This document shows, one piece after another, positions 55,203 through 63,886 of a stretch of 64,000 nucleotides of DNA. A program made the translations under genes and the position numbers. The notes below the pieces were generated by a model. It worked only from the letters and a program-made list of their open reading frames with translations, made no database searches and was not told the DNA's origin. Every line of letters starts with the position of its first letter. Positions within the stretch are counted from its first letter, which is position 1. The stretch lies in NCBI RefSeq assembly GCF_021295395.1, contig NZ_JAIWOU010000001.1, forward strand, positions 933,001 to 997,000, given 5' to 3'. The stretch is from Komagataeibacter sp. FNDCR2. Its GTDB lineage: Bacteria; Pseudomonadota; Alphaproteobacteria; Acetobacterales; Acetobacteraceae.

Positions 55203-58024
55203 TACTTCGCTCCCTTCCGGCTGGCTTCCATCCGATCAAGGACGGTATCGCTATATGGATTGAGGCTGGAATAGTCCCCGCGCCGTATCCCTTCCATAGA
55301 GACGGATACAGGCTTACCGTCCTTCCTTATGACAGTGTACGGGATAGCTCCGTTGCGCGAAGGGATCTGGAGATACAGGTTTTGGGTCGCGTAATCCGGA
55401 ACCCATTGTCCAAGGGATTTCGCCCCATACAGGGTGTATCGCTCCCGATCTTCGGTTGTCAGGTTCGCGTTGCCCGGAACGGGCGCCAGATCGCCCAGTT
55501 TCAGGTTGTCCAGCGCGGCCCGCGTCTCGGTCAGAACCTGAGACTTGGAGACCTGCCCCTTGGGGAAGCGTATCGTGCCGGATGTATCGTATTTGTTGTA
55601 AATCAGACCATTGACTGCATTGCTGATGGCGGTATGGGCAGTCTGACCATGCATGACGTAGAATGTGGCCAGCCGCTGAACTGCCTGATATGTGGCGCGA
55701 TACTGCTGGTCACCCCCTGCCGTGTTCAGGGTGGTCAGATGATAGGCATTCAACCTATCCGCTATGGGGTCAGCATTCGCACCGGCCTGTAATTTTTTAC
55801 CCTCCATCCCGGCTGATTTCTGCATGTCCTCCAGCTTCATTCCCATGGCTGCATGCATATCGGCTGATGCCTGAACCTGAGACGGTTCGGTCATATCTCC
55901 CATGACGCCATAGACCGGATCAAGCTTTCCATGCTGCACGGCTTCAGCCATGGCCTGTGGATAATAGTTCCCGTACTGCTGGCGGAGTTGAGCAAAGCGC
56001 GGGCGCAGATCCTCTCCGGATGGGACGCGGCTCAGCCCATCCGTAATGGTGGAGATCTGGCCGTTGGTCAGGATGCGCGGCTGCGCCACCCCCATGCGGG
56101 ACTGGACTGTGCTGCTGGCACGGAACAGGTTCTGCTGTGCCTGCGCGATCTGGGCTGCATCACCCGACTGCTGCGCCTGTTGAGCCTGCTGCGTGGCTGC
56201 CTGAACTTCCGGGCTATTGGCCACATAGGTCACGGGATCATCATGCAGGGCTTTTTCATTGGCCTGCGCCATTGCCATATAGCGTGTCGCGATCTGCTGC
56301 CGGTGTTTATAATCCTGGGCATCAGTACCGGTCAGGTCAGTCACTTGACGCAATGTCTGGGCACGCTCGGCCGGGCTGGCATAGCGTGTGCCATTGTAGG
56401 CTAAGGATGCCTGCCGCGATGCGCTCAGGCTTTCCTTCATCTGCTGGGCCTGTTCTGGCGGAAACCACTGGTCTATTTCCTGATCGGTTGGGGCATCAGG
56501 AACATCGTTCCCATGCAGATAGGCATCATTCGCCCCGGCAAAGCGGTCCTTGATGTCGGCCATATGGGATGACGCGGTTGTCGCCCATATGGATTTGCCC
56601 TGCCGCATAAGTTCATAGCCATACGCCTTGGCTTCGTCATCATAGGGCGATGCGGCGATGCCCTGCGCCACCTTATCCCAGTCAGGAGGGGTGCGGGACG
56701 TTGGGCCGCTGGGTTCGGCCTGTGCCGCGCCCGCGCGGGAGACATAGTTTTTTGTTTCCATAAACGGGATCTGCGAAACGAAGTCGGCATCACTGAGAGC
56801 GCCCGAACGTGGGTCTCCGTATTGCTGTATCCACTTATCCACATTACCCGGACCGGCATTGTAGGCCGCACAGGCCAGTGTCTGGTTGCCGCCATACTTC
56901 TGGCATAGCTGGCCGAAATATATACGTCCGAGAGTGCGGTTGTAGCTGGGATCGTTCCGGAACCTGTTTTCATCCCATCCGAGGGAAGATTGCTGGGCCA
57001 CCTGCCGGGCGGTATCGGGCATGAGCTGCGCTATACCAACTGCCCCTTTGCTGGACGTGAGCGGCTTGCCGTCCGTCCCCATCTGGTGGCCGCCACTTTC
57101 GTTGTGGACCATGCCCGAAAACGTATCATCCGGATTATTCCCTTTTGGAATGGCGTAGACGTTTCCGGATGACTGCCCCATAGCCGTGTAGTAGGCCATC
57201 TTGCCCTGCTGATGCCAGACGTGTGGCTGCAGGCTTTCGGTCAGTGCTGCATAGTCCTGCTGCTGCATGTTGGCGCGATTGGCATTTACGAAGTCCTGCG
57301 CGCCGATCGCATCGTTATCGGCCAGATGGGCCTGCGCGATTGTCTTGACGAATTTGGAATGGGCAGACAGCACGGCGGTGTGAGTAGCCACATCGTTCGG
57401 GTTAAAGCCTTGCTCCACCATCCGGTTGACCGTTGCGCGCTGCGCCTGCCCCCATCCCAGACTGAGCGCGCTCGGGTTTTTGTAGTCGCCTGCCGCAATC
57501 TGGATGCCATTATCAGCCTGTGCCTGCGCCTCCCTGTCAGACCATGCATCTTTTTGCTGGCCAACATGCGATAGCACCTGAGCATTGATCATCTGCTGGT
57601 AGCGCGTGCTATCCATCGTGAACTGACGGGACTGCGCCTCATTTGTCAGGGTGCCGGCGGCATCTTTCTGCGCCTGATCCAGTTGCTGCTGGACCTGCGG
57701 ATAAGCCGAGACCGCCTGCTGCCCTTTCAGGTTCAGGAAGCCCGGATAATTCTCCTGATCGTCCGGATCGCCATACATGATCTTCTGCACAGCTGCCTGA
57801 TGGATATTGTTGGCGGAATTGAGCGCGAGCATGTTGGTCTGCTGCGCCCGACGCTGGGCAATCTGCTGCAGATTGTCGGATGCCTGACCCATCCCCTCGC
57901 CAATGCGGGAGAACCCTTCGGCAATGTTGCTGCCGAACGCGCCGGGCCGGGCTTTGGCCTCAAGGTATCCATTGGGGATTTCGCCGGGCAGTTCGCCGCC
58001 CGGCGTGAAAACCGGCTCCGCCAT
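55202..58024 (-). CDS. Virion protein with lytic transglycosylase domain, 940 aa
   Basis: A 940-aa phage protein. At about residues 300-410 is a soluble lytic transglycosylase domain: FSGMVHNESGGHQMGTDG (catalytic Glu in NESGG), KGAVGIAQLMPDTARQVAQ and ACAAYNAGPGNVDKWI. The rest is long, helical, with many Gln/Ala-rich segments. T7-like internal proteins with such domains open the cell wall for DNA entry. It begins on a TGATG overlap with the 199-aa gene and ends on TAATG with the 594-aa gene. Family assignment is good for the domain, moderate for the rest. Confidence 0.8.
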   Translation of the reverse strand: MAEPVFTPGGELPGEIPNGYLEAKARPGAFGSNIAEGFSRIGEGMGQASDNLQQIAQRRAQQTNMLALNSANNIHQAAVQKIMYGDPDDQENYPGFLNLKGQQAVSAYPQVQQQLDQAQKDAAGTLTNEAQSRQFTMDSTRYQQMINAQVLSHVGQQKDAWSDREAQAQADNGIQIAAGDYKNPSALSLGWGQAQRATVNRMVEQGFNPNDVATHTAVLSAHSKFVKTIAQAHLADNDAIGAQDFVNANRANMQQQDYAALTESLQPHVWHQQGKMAYYTAMGQSSGNVYAIPKGNNPDDTFSGMVHNESGGHQMGTDGKPLTSSKGAVGIAQLMPDTARQVAQQSSLGWDENRFRNDPSYNRTLGRIYFGQLCQKYGGNQTLACAAYNAGPGNVDKWIQQYGDPRSGALSDADFVSQIPFMETKNYVSRAGAAQAEPSGPTSRTPPDWDKVAQGIAASPYDDEAKAYGYELMRQGKSIWATTASSHMADIKDRFAGANDAYLHGNDVPDAPTDQEIDQWFPPEQAQQMKESLSASRQASLAYNGTRYASPAERAQTLRQVTDLTGTDAQDYKHRQQIATRYMAMAQANEKALHDDPVTYVANSPEVQAATQQAQQAQQSGDAAQIAQAQQNLFRASSTVQSRMGVAQPRILTNGQISTITDGLSRVPSGEDLRPRFAQLRQQYGNYYPQAMAEAVQHGKLDPVYGVMGDMTEPSQVQASADMHAAMGMKLEDMQKSAGMEGKKLQAGANADPIADRLNAYHLTTLNTAGGDQQYRATYQAVQRLATFYVMHGQTAHTAISNAVNGLIYNKYDTSGTIRFPKGQVSKSQVLTETRAALDNLKLGDLAPVPGNANLTTEDRERYTLYGAKSLGQWVPDYATQNLYLQIPSRNGAIPYTVIRKDGKPVSVSMEGIRRGDYSSLNPYSDTVLDRMEASRKGAK

Positions 58025-58623
58025 CAGCCAACGCCCCCGGCATAGTTGGAATACCGCTGTGCCCAGTTATTCCACGACTGTCCGGCACTGCTGGTGCCGC
58101 TTCCCTCAAGCGCGCCCATGTCCTTCATGTCGTCCCACCTGTCCGCGAACTGGCTGGCGCCACCGATCAGGCTTCCGGCCGCTCCCATCGCGCCGCCAAA
58201 TATGGCGGAACTGGCGGCCTTCCTGTCCGCCGCCGCCTCATTGTCGAAATTGACCACCTGATTGCGGTAATCGAGCGCGCGGGCGTTGGCGTTATACTGG
58301 ATGCCAGCCACGTTCTGGCCCGTGGTCATGGCCGTGGCGTTCTGCACATCAAGAGCCGAGCCATTGTTCAGGGTGACGCCATTGGCCGCCATCTGCGCGC
58401 GTTGTGCGCCAAGCTGCTGCGCGCCTTGCTGGTAGGCCCTCTGGGCCGCCACATCGCCCTGATCCAGCGCGACATTGGCGTTATTCCCCGCCATGTTGGC
58501 GTTCTGCTGGGCAATGCGGGCTTCGTATCTGTCCTGACTGGCTTCGGATATGCCGCCAAGGATCGAACCTACACCGCCAAAGAGTGACCCGGCTGCACCC
58601 AGCCCGGCCGATGCGACCCCCAT
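58024..58623 (-). CDS. Internal virion protein B-like (gp14-like), 199 aa
   Basis: A 199-aa protein with Gly-rich hydrophobic ends (SAGLGAAGSLFGGVGSILGGI and FGGAMGAAGSLIGGASQF) and a helical Ala/Gln-rich middle (RYEARIAQQNANMAGNNANVALDQGDVAAQRAYQQGAQQLGAQRAQMAANGVTLNNGSA). It is typical of podoviral gp14-like core proteins that form the first pore on ejection. It is next to the transglycosylase gene in the order seen in T7-like phages. The ATG at 58623 is 1 nt before the stop of the preceding gene. Confidence 0.72.
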   Translation of the reverse strand: MGVASAGLGAAGSLFGGVGSILGGISEASQDRYEARIAQQNANMAGNNANVALDQGDVAAQRAYQQGAQQLGAQRAQMAANGVTLNNGSALDVQNATAMTTGQNVAGIQYNANARALDYRNQVVNFDNEAAADRKAASSAIFGGAMGAAGSLIGGASQFADRWDDMKDMGALEGSGTSSAGQSWNNWAQRYSNYAGGVG

Positions 58624-58624
58624 G

Positions 58625-59062
58625 TCATTCCCTTATCTCGGCACGGCAGAACAGTGCACCGCCAACGCCAACCGGCTCCGGGTCATGGATGGTGAACCCG
58701 AGCCAGCGCAGCCAGCGGATGGCCTGCACGTATTGGGCATCCACCCGGTTTGTTAGTACGGTGTGGGTGCGCCGCCATTCCTCCATCCAGCGCCGGGTTT
58801 CGCGCAGGAACAGTTTGCGGTGGTGGCCAAGGTGCATGGTGCCGATCATCCACGGGCAACCAATGGACGGGTCCAGCATCACCGGTTCGACCAGGCCGAA
58901 CACGCCCAGCGGCCTGACATCATCCAGCATGACCGCGGCCATTGTGGAATGCGCGATGCTGTGGCGGATGGACATGGCGACCGGAAGGGGTGACGTACGC
59001 GCCACCTCCAGCCGGTCCGCAGGGCGCAGGATGGGCGCGATCAGGTCCGCGTCATCCGGCAC
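58625..59062 (-). CDS. gp13-like phage protein (DUF2833, GNAT fold)
   Basis: A 145-aa protein from the GTG at 59062: AVMLDDVRPLGVFGLVEPVML, then IGTMHLGHHRKLFLRETRRWMEEWRRTHTVLTNRVDAQYVQAIRWLRWLGF, with an acetyltransferase-like pattern as in T7 gp13-type proteins. The same frame continues six codons upstream (ITVRAAVPDDAD), where the family normally begins, but the codon at that place is ATT (59080-59078), overlapping the preceding stop as TGATT where sister joints have TGATG. So either ATT is used or the N-terminus is shortened by mutation. Confidence 0.7.
   Translation of the reverse strand: MPDDADLIAPILRPADRLEVARTSPLPVAMSIRHSIAHSTMAAVMLDDVRPLGVFGLVEPVMLDPSIGCPWMIGTMHLGHHRKLFLRETRRWMEEWRRTHTVLTNRVDAQYVQAIRWLRWLGFTIHDPEPVGVGGALFCRAEIRE
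58747..58766. repeat. 20-nt exact repeat, copy 2
   Basis: Identical to 44940-44959, inside the coding region of the gp13-like gene (the HTVLTNR codons on the minus strand). The first copy is noncoding, next to the lysis cassette. Confidence 0.6.
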
Positions 59063-59079
59063 GGCGGCGCGGACGGTAA

Positions 59080-61197
59080 TCAGTTCCCGACCTCGACATC
59101 CACATCCAGACCCGTCACCGTGCAGGGCAACGGGTAATTCTGGAACACATCGATCTTGCCATACTGGTCCCAGTTCGCCGCAGGAATGACGAACTGCACG
59201 TCCGACGACAGGGTTCCGGATGTGGCCGCGCTCCCGACCGGTCGCGTGCGCGTGCCGCCGTCAGTCGAGACCTCGATGCCTGCCGTATTATAGAGCGTGG
59301 TGTAGATCTTGCTCACGCGCTTGCGGCGGCTGAACTGCGGCGGCTGACCAAGATCGAGCGGTAGAGATTGCAGGTGCGCCCTGATCGGCAGGCCCACCGT
59401 GATCGTGCTACCCGCCACCGGCAGGGCAACGGACCCGTTTGTCACGGTCAGTCCGGTATAGCCCTTGCCATCAATGCAGGCGGAAACGGTATCGCCCTCC
59501 AGATGGGACAGCCCCGACACCGTGCTGACGGGTGCGCCGGCATATTGCAGCCCGGCATCCACGAACCATGATTTCGTTATGTCGCTGTTGGCCGTGCCAA
59601 GCTGGCGCGTATGCAGCCGCTCGACATAGGCGACGGCGTTGCCGTTGATCGTGCGTTCAACCACGAAATAGGCGGTATCCTCGACAACCCCGTTCTCGGT
59701 TTCTTCAGGAACAACCGTAATGGCCCTGAACTTTCCGTTGGTCGTCGTGTGCTGGTGCCATGCCCATATCTGCTGTTCCTTCAGGTAGGTCAGGCCCAGC
59801 AGCGTCCCGTCCGAGCGGACGGCCCACACGATATTGAATGGGAACTGCGCGAACCGCCAATCGTCTATGGTGTATCCATAGAAAAGATGGTCAGCCAGAA
59901 CCGAAAGGTCGGTGCCATTATAGACGGCGGCATAATAATCATACTGCAGGTCGCGGACATGACTGCCCTTGCTTTCAACGAACAGCACGTCCTGGTCGAT
60001 GGGCAGCGGCAGGGTATCGGCCGCCCCCACGAACATCTGCGGCGTAACTGTCACATTCCCGGGCGTGATGACCTTGCCCGCATCGCCGCCACTTACTTTC
60101 CATACACTCCCCGCCGTGAAGATGATCAGATCCGCCATCGGCACGATATGCCTGATCTGGTTGACCTGCTGCGATGCGATGGTCGCCGTGATGGCGTCGT
60201 CATCCTTGACGGGATTGGCCACGTCCATGTTGGTATAGTTGCCCGAGCGCGTCATCCAGATGGTCTGCGGGTCGGATGCCGATCCCCCAAATACCCGACG
60301 CTGCTGGAAATAGGACACACAGGCCGGGTTATTGCCGCTGAACGGGTCTTCATGCGTGGGGGGACCGATCGCCGTATCCGGCTCATAATCGGCATCCTGA
60401 AAGGTCAGGTCGGTTGTCGAGCCGATCAGTCCATAGGAACCAGCATATTTGCGGTAGATGTTGTAATAATCCGCACCGGAAACAGCCGCCCAGTCAACGG
60501 TATTGTAGTTCCCGTACTCGGTGTAATAGCCGATATTGTAGTTCGTGACCGAGGCTGTGGCCGAGACATTGCTTTCACTGTTCAGCGCGATGGAGACCGC
60601 CGTCACCACATAATCATAGGTGACGGACGCAATGCCCGGCGTCGTGCCGGTATTCCCTGCGTTCCCGTTCGTGGCCACGGCGCTGACACCGGTAGGCGCC
60701 GCTATGCCCGCGGCGAACGAGATTTCGGAAAGCGTCCAGTCCGTCTCCCCGCCGCGCGAGAGATTATAGAGCGGATAGGAAGGATGGGCGATGGTCAGCA
60801 CGTCCGCCGACTGCACCCAGCGGATGTTCCATACGTCAGCCGCCGCATAAGGTGTTGCAACTTCATATACGCTGCCATCGGTATTGGTCAGATACGCGCC
60901 ATTGGAAATGAAGCGGATGTAGCCGCCCCCCATCTCCAGCACATAGGACTGCGTGTTATTGTAGATGAAGGGCACAAGCCGGGGCGGATTGGCCACATCC
61001 TTCACCGCGCCGATGAACTGCGTTCCGGACCGGTTGCTCGCCCCGCCCTGCACATGCACAAAGAAGTTGGTCAGTTCGCACGCGCCTGTCTGCCACTTTT
61101 CCATGTCGGATCGGAAGCGCAGCATGGGTGAAATGATGCCTGCCGCAAAAGCCGGTCGATAGAAAATTGCGGGCCTTGGTGCATTTGGAAGTGTCAT
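59080..61197 (-). CDS. Tail nozzle-like protein (tail tubular B type), 705 aa
   Basis: A 705-aa tail protein. The N-terminus (RPAFAAGIISPMLRFRSDMEKWQTGACELTNFFVHVQGGASNRSGTQFIGAVKD) is the typical opening of podoviral tail tube B/nozzle proteins. The rest is beta-rich, with Gly and aromatic residues and a section SGNYTNMDVANPVKDDDAITATIASQQVNQIRHIVPMADLIIFTAGSVWKV, and KRVSKIYTTLYNTAGIEV near the end. It lies between the second spike and the gp13-like gene. Function by family and position. Confidence 0.75.
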   Translation of the reverse strand: MTLPNAPRPAIFYRPAFAAGIISPMLRFRSDMEKWQTGACELTNFFVHVQGGASNRSGTQFIGAVKDVANPPRLVPFIYNNTQSYVLEMGGGYIRFISNGAYLTNTDGSVYEVATPYAAADVWNIRWVQSADVLTIAHPSYPLYNLSRGGETDWTLSEISFAAGIAAPTGVSAVATNGNAGNTGTTPGIASVTYDYVVTAVSIALNSESNVSATASVTNYNIGYYTEYGNYNTVDWAAVSGADYYNIYRKYAGSYGLIGSTTDLTFQDADYEPDTAIGPPTHEDPFSGNNPACVSYFQQRRVFGGSASDPQTIWMTRSGNYTNMDVANPVKDDDAITATIASQQVNQIRHIVPMADLIIFTAGSVWKVSGGDAGKVITPGNVTVTPQMFVGAADTLPLPIDQDVLFVESKGSHVRDLQYDYYAAVYNGTDLSVLADHLFYGYTIDDWRFAQFPFNIVWAVRSDGTLLGLTYLKEQQIWAWHQHTTTNGKFRAITVVPEETENGVVEDTAYFVVERTINGNAVAYVERLHTRQLGTANSDITKSWFVDAGLQYAGAPVSTVSGLSHLEGDTVSACIDGKGYTGLTVTNGSVALPVAGSTITVGLPIRAHLQSLPLDLGQPPQFSRRKRVSKIYTTLYNTAGIEVSTDGGTRTRPVGSAATSGTLSSDVQFVIPAANWDQYGKIDVFQNYPLPCTVTGLDVDVEVGN

Positions 61198-61216
61198 GAC
61201 GCCTTAACCCATCAGA

Positions 61217-62920
61217 TTATTGCTTCGTGGGGGCAGCCCAGAAGGTATCCGTCTGAATTCCGCCGCTATGGGTCATAGTCTGTGATACAGACGAATTGGT
61301 AAGGAGAGAGGGCTCAGTCCCAAGAATAACTTCATTATATGGTGTCGTCTCTGCGGAACACGCTGAATTTCCATATGAAGTGTACAGGGAAGTTTGCGTA
61401 GAGCTACCGTAATCCTCTGTTAATGATGCTATCCTTACATTGCTGCATCCCCCCCCGGAAGCGGGGCTTCCGCTAAAAATAAAGGCCGCGTTGAAAAGCA
61501 TTCGCCCTTCAACCTGCCCCATATACGCAGAAACGCTTCCTGATGGGTCCACCGTTAATATTGACGCGCCGTAAGCCGGAGATCCTGATGTCAAACCCTC
61601 CTGGCCAAAAGTGCGTAGCGAGTTGACCGTAACCACAACGCCGGAAGCCGCTACTTCCAGGCAATTTACGGTGCTGTCACACGACAGTTTCCCAACCTGC
61701 ACCCCTGTTGCTACGCCACTGGCGATGCTGTTCGTTCCTGTGTAAAAATAAATCCCTGCGGCAGAGGGTAGAACAAATATGTTATCCAGAAACGGGCTGT
61801 CCACACGGCCGAGTTTCACGGTATGGCTGCTTGCCTCCTGATAGGACATAACCGCATTCGCGCCGGACCAGTATGGCCATGCGTGAATGTTGTTGATGCG
61901 TGAGACATCCTCATCCGCATCAATATTCACCGCATAGTCGAAAAACTGTCCATACAGCCCTTCGATGATGGTGCGGCCGCCATTGACGGAACTGATGCCT
62001 TCATAGACGCCATCCATGAACAGGTTTTCAAGGCGCGTGTATCCCTCGACATTGGACAGATAGACAACAGGAGGGTATGCGGCGGGCGTCCATGACGTTG
62101 CGCCGGATGCAGGCACGATCTGGCCCGGTTGCCAGAATGCGATATCGCGTATCTGCGCGCCGCGTGACTGGATATCGTGGACATACACAGGGCTGCTTGT
62201 CGTCTCATCAATATCGAACCATGTCCCGGTTGCCGAACTGATTGGACTGGAAGAATAATTTTCCATCCACCCGGAGCCCTGAAGTATGACAGGACACCCA
62301 ATATTGATCTGGCTATCGATTACATAATGGCGTGGAAGCAGCCGCACCCTGCCACCGCCCGTTGCGCAGACGGCTGTGACAGCCTTCTGGATCCACGGCG
62401 CGTCATCAGTGCCATTGTTCCCTGCTCCCTTGAGGTAATCCGGCACGACCTCATAGAGGGTGGACAGATATCCGGAAATATTGAAGTTCCCAACGGCATC
62501 CATAACGCCAAGCTGCGTTCCAGTGCTGCTCAGAAAAGGCAGGGACGTGCCGGATTGTGTGATTTTGATAGCACCCACGGATGCATCCGTGAGAGTCTGT
62601 GCCGCTGTCGTGCCCCCGGTAATCGTGGGAGCATTCAGTGCCTGGTTGCTGGACGTTCCGCCACTGATCGCTGGTGTCGTCAGTGTCTGGTTGATGGATG
62701 TATCGCCTGACTTGTTGAGCTTGAGCCCCTCTATTGCTGTCGCTCGTGAAATTTCTTCCCCAAGCGCGGCACTGACTGATGCTCCATTGTAGAGCAGCGC
62801 AGCCTGCCAGTCCTGCAGTGACGGGACATAATTCTGCGTCCACCGGGCCGGAGAGACCGGTTCGCGGGCCTGCGCGACCATAGGTAGTAGCAGGACCACT
62901 GCCATCGCAATGCGTTTCAT
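61217..62920 (-). CDS. Tail-spike-like phage protein, copy 2
   Basis: A 567-aa protein with a Sec-type signal (MKRIAMAVVLLLPMVAQA) and the same pattern as the copy at 39048: GNNGTDDAPWIQKAVTAVCATGGGRVRLLPRHYVID (beta-helix opening), NIHAWPYWSGANAV and IHAW-rich middle blocks. Compared with copy 1, it has an extra repeat unit near residues 75-100 (TPAISGGTSSNQALNAPTITGGTT). It overlaps the tail-tube gene start as ATGA. It probably forms the receptor-binding spike. Confidence 0.78.
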   Translation of the reverse strand: MKRIAMAVVLLLPMVAQAREPVSPARWTQNYVPSLQDWQAALLYNGASVSAALGEEISRATAIEGLKLNKSGDTSINQTLTTPAISGGTSSNQALNAPTITGGTTAAQTLTDASVGAIKITQSGTSLPFLSSTGTQLGVMDAVGNFNISGYLSTLYEVVPDYLKGAGNNGTDDAPWIQKAVTAVCATGGGRVRLLPRHYVIDSQINIGCPVILQGSGWMENYSSSPISSATGTWFDIDETTSSPVYVHDIQSRGAQIRDIAFWQPGQIVPASGATSWTPAAYPPVVYLSNVEGYTRLENLFMDGVYEGISSVNGGRTIIEGLYGQFFDYAVNIDADEDVSRINNIHAWPYWSGANAVMSYQEASSHTVKLGRVDSPFLDNIFVLPSAAGIYFYTGTNSIASGVATGVQVGKLSCDSTVNCLEVAASGVVVTVNSLRTFGQEGLTSGSPAYGASILTVDPSGSVSAYMGQVEGRMLFNAAFIFSGSPASGGGCSNVRIASLTEDYGSSTQTSLYTSYGNSACSAETTPYNEVILGTEPSLLTNSSVSQTMTHSGGIQTDTFWAAPTKQ

Positions 62921-63876
62921 TGTTCGGTCTCTCCTTCGCCAGGGTCGTCACCCAGGGCGATTGCGGCATGGTATGGCCTGCGCCACCCGACAGGTGTTGC
63001 CCCGATGGACAGAATGCCGATGCGGCTGTCGGGCGTGGCCGCAGGGATGTACTGGCTGTCGCGATTTGCAATATCGCGCGGCATGAGGCCAGCGGCAGGA
63101 ACGCCATTGAGCGTATCCGCAGGGGTCAGGTAAGCTGGCGCAGGGCTGGGCATAGCGCTATTGCCGACGATGAAACCGCCGGGGAATGTCTCGTTAACCT
63201 GCCGGATCGGATGCCATTCGTCGCGCAGCGCGGGCATTCCTCGCACCCTGATCCAATCTGGCACGTATTCGGCACTCTGCTGCTCAAGCACCTGATCGGC
63301 CTGCATGGCCTGCTGCAATGCCGCTGCTGCCATGCTGCGCATCTGGGCTGCTATCTCGCCACTTCCGGTTACGGCAATGGCGATTTCCGCCGCCAGCGCC
63401 CACGTGAATGCCTCGCGGAACTGCTGGCGCCAGTTGTCGATTGGCTGGGCGTTGGAGACGTACTGCACCTGCACGCTCGCATGATTGGTGCGGATGACGG
63501 GCCCGGTCGTATCCGTTCCGGCCGTCCCTACCCCTTCGCCAAACGGCAGACCGGTGCGGAATAGCGCATGTTGCGCCTCGCGGTCCATCGGGGGGCGGCG
63601 CGGTGCTATCGCGGGCAGCATCTTGTGCACCGTCACGCAGTCGGCTGGCCGCTGGAACTCGAACTGCCATTGCGGATCCGTGCTGGCCGCGCCGGTTCCG
63701 GTGGCAGTGACGCGACAGAAGCGCCACTGATAGGCCGAGAACAGCGTATCAAGGCACATCTGCCAGAATGCACCGCAGGCGGTTGCCTCAGCCGATCCAT
63801 CCGTCAGGGACGTGATCGTGCTGCGCGTTCCCGCCCGCAACAGTGCCGCGTTGCACAGGTCGATCTGCGTGGTCAC
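62917..63876 (-). CDS. Tail tubular protein A-like (gp11-like), 319 aa
   Basis: A 319-aa phage tail protein from a GTG start. It opens with IDLCNAALLRAGTRSTITSLTDGSAEATACGAFWQMCLDTLFSAYQWRFCRVTATG, the conserved motif of gp11/tail tube A proteins that join connector and nozzle, and ends DDPGEGETEQ. The stop overlaps the spike start as ATGA. A decayed relative of its 3' end lies beside the first spike. Further upstream is another phage gene on the same strand. Confidence 0.8.
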   Translation of the reverse strand: MTTQIDLCNAALLRAGTRSTITSLTDGSAEATACGAFWQMCLDTLFSAYQWRFCRVTATGTGAASTDPQWQFEFQRPADCVTVHKMLPAIAPRRPPMDREAQHALFRTGLPFGEGVGTAGTDTTGPVIRTNHASVQVQYVSNAQPIDNWRQQFREAFTWALAAEIAIAVTGSGEIAAQMRSMAAAALQQAMQADQVLEQQSAEYVPDWIRVRGMPALRDEWHPIRQVNETFPGGFIVGNSAMPSPAPAYLTPADTLNGVPAAGLMPRDIANRDSQYIPAATPDSRIGILSIGATPVGWRRPYHAAIALGDDPGEGETEQ

Positions 63877-63886
63877 AGGCTGCGCC

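Noticed and set aside
59611-61131. 506-aa open frame on the plus strand
   Set aside because: Antisense to the nozzle-like tail gene; no recognisable domain and no ribosome site, with composition typical of a shadow frame.
61217-62920. Diversity-generating retroelement acting on the tail spikes
   Set aside because: Two related spike genes in a BPP-1/T7-like prophage raised the idea, but no reverse transcriptase gene and no short template repeat with adenine-specific changes was found in the window. It could still lie beyond the right edge.
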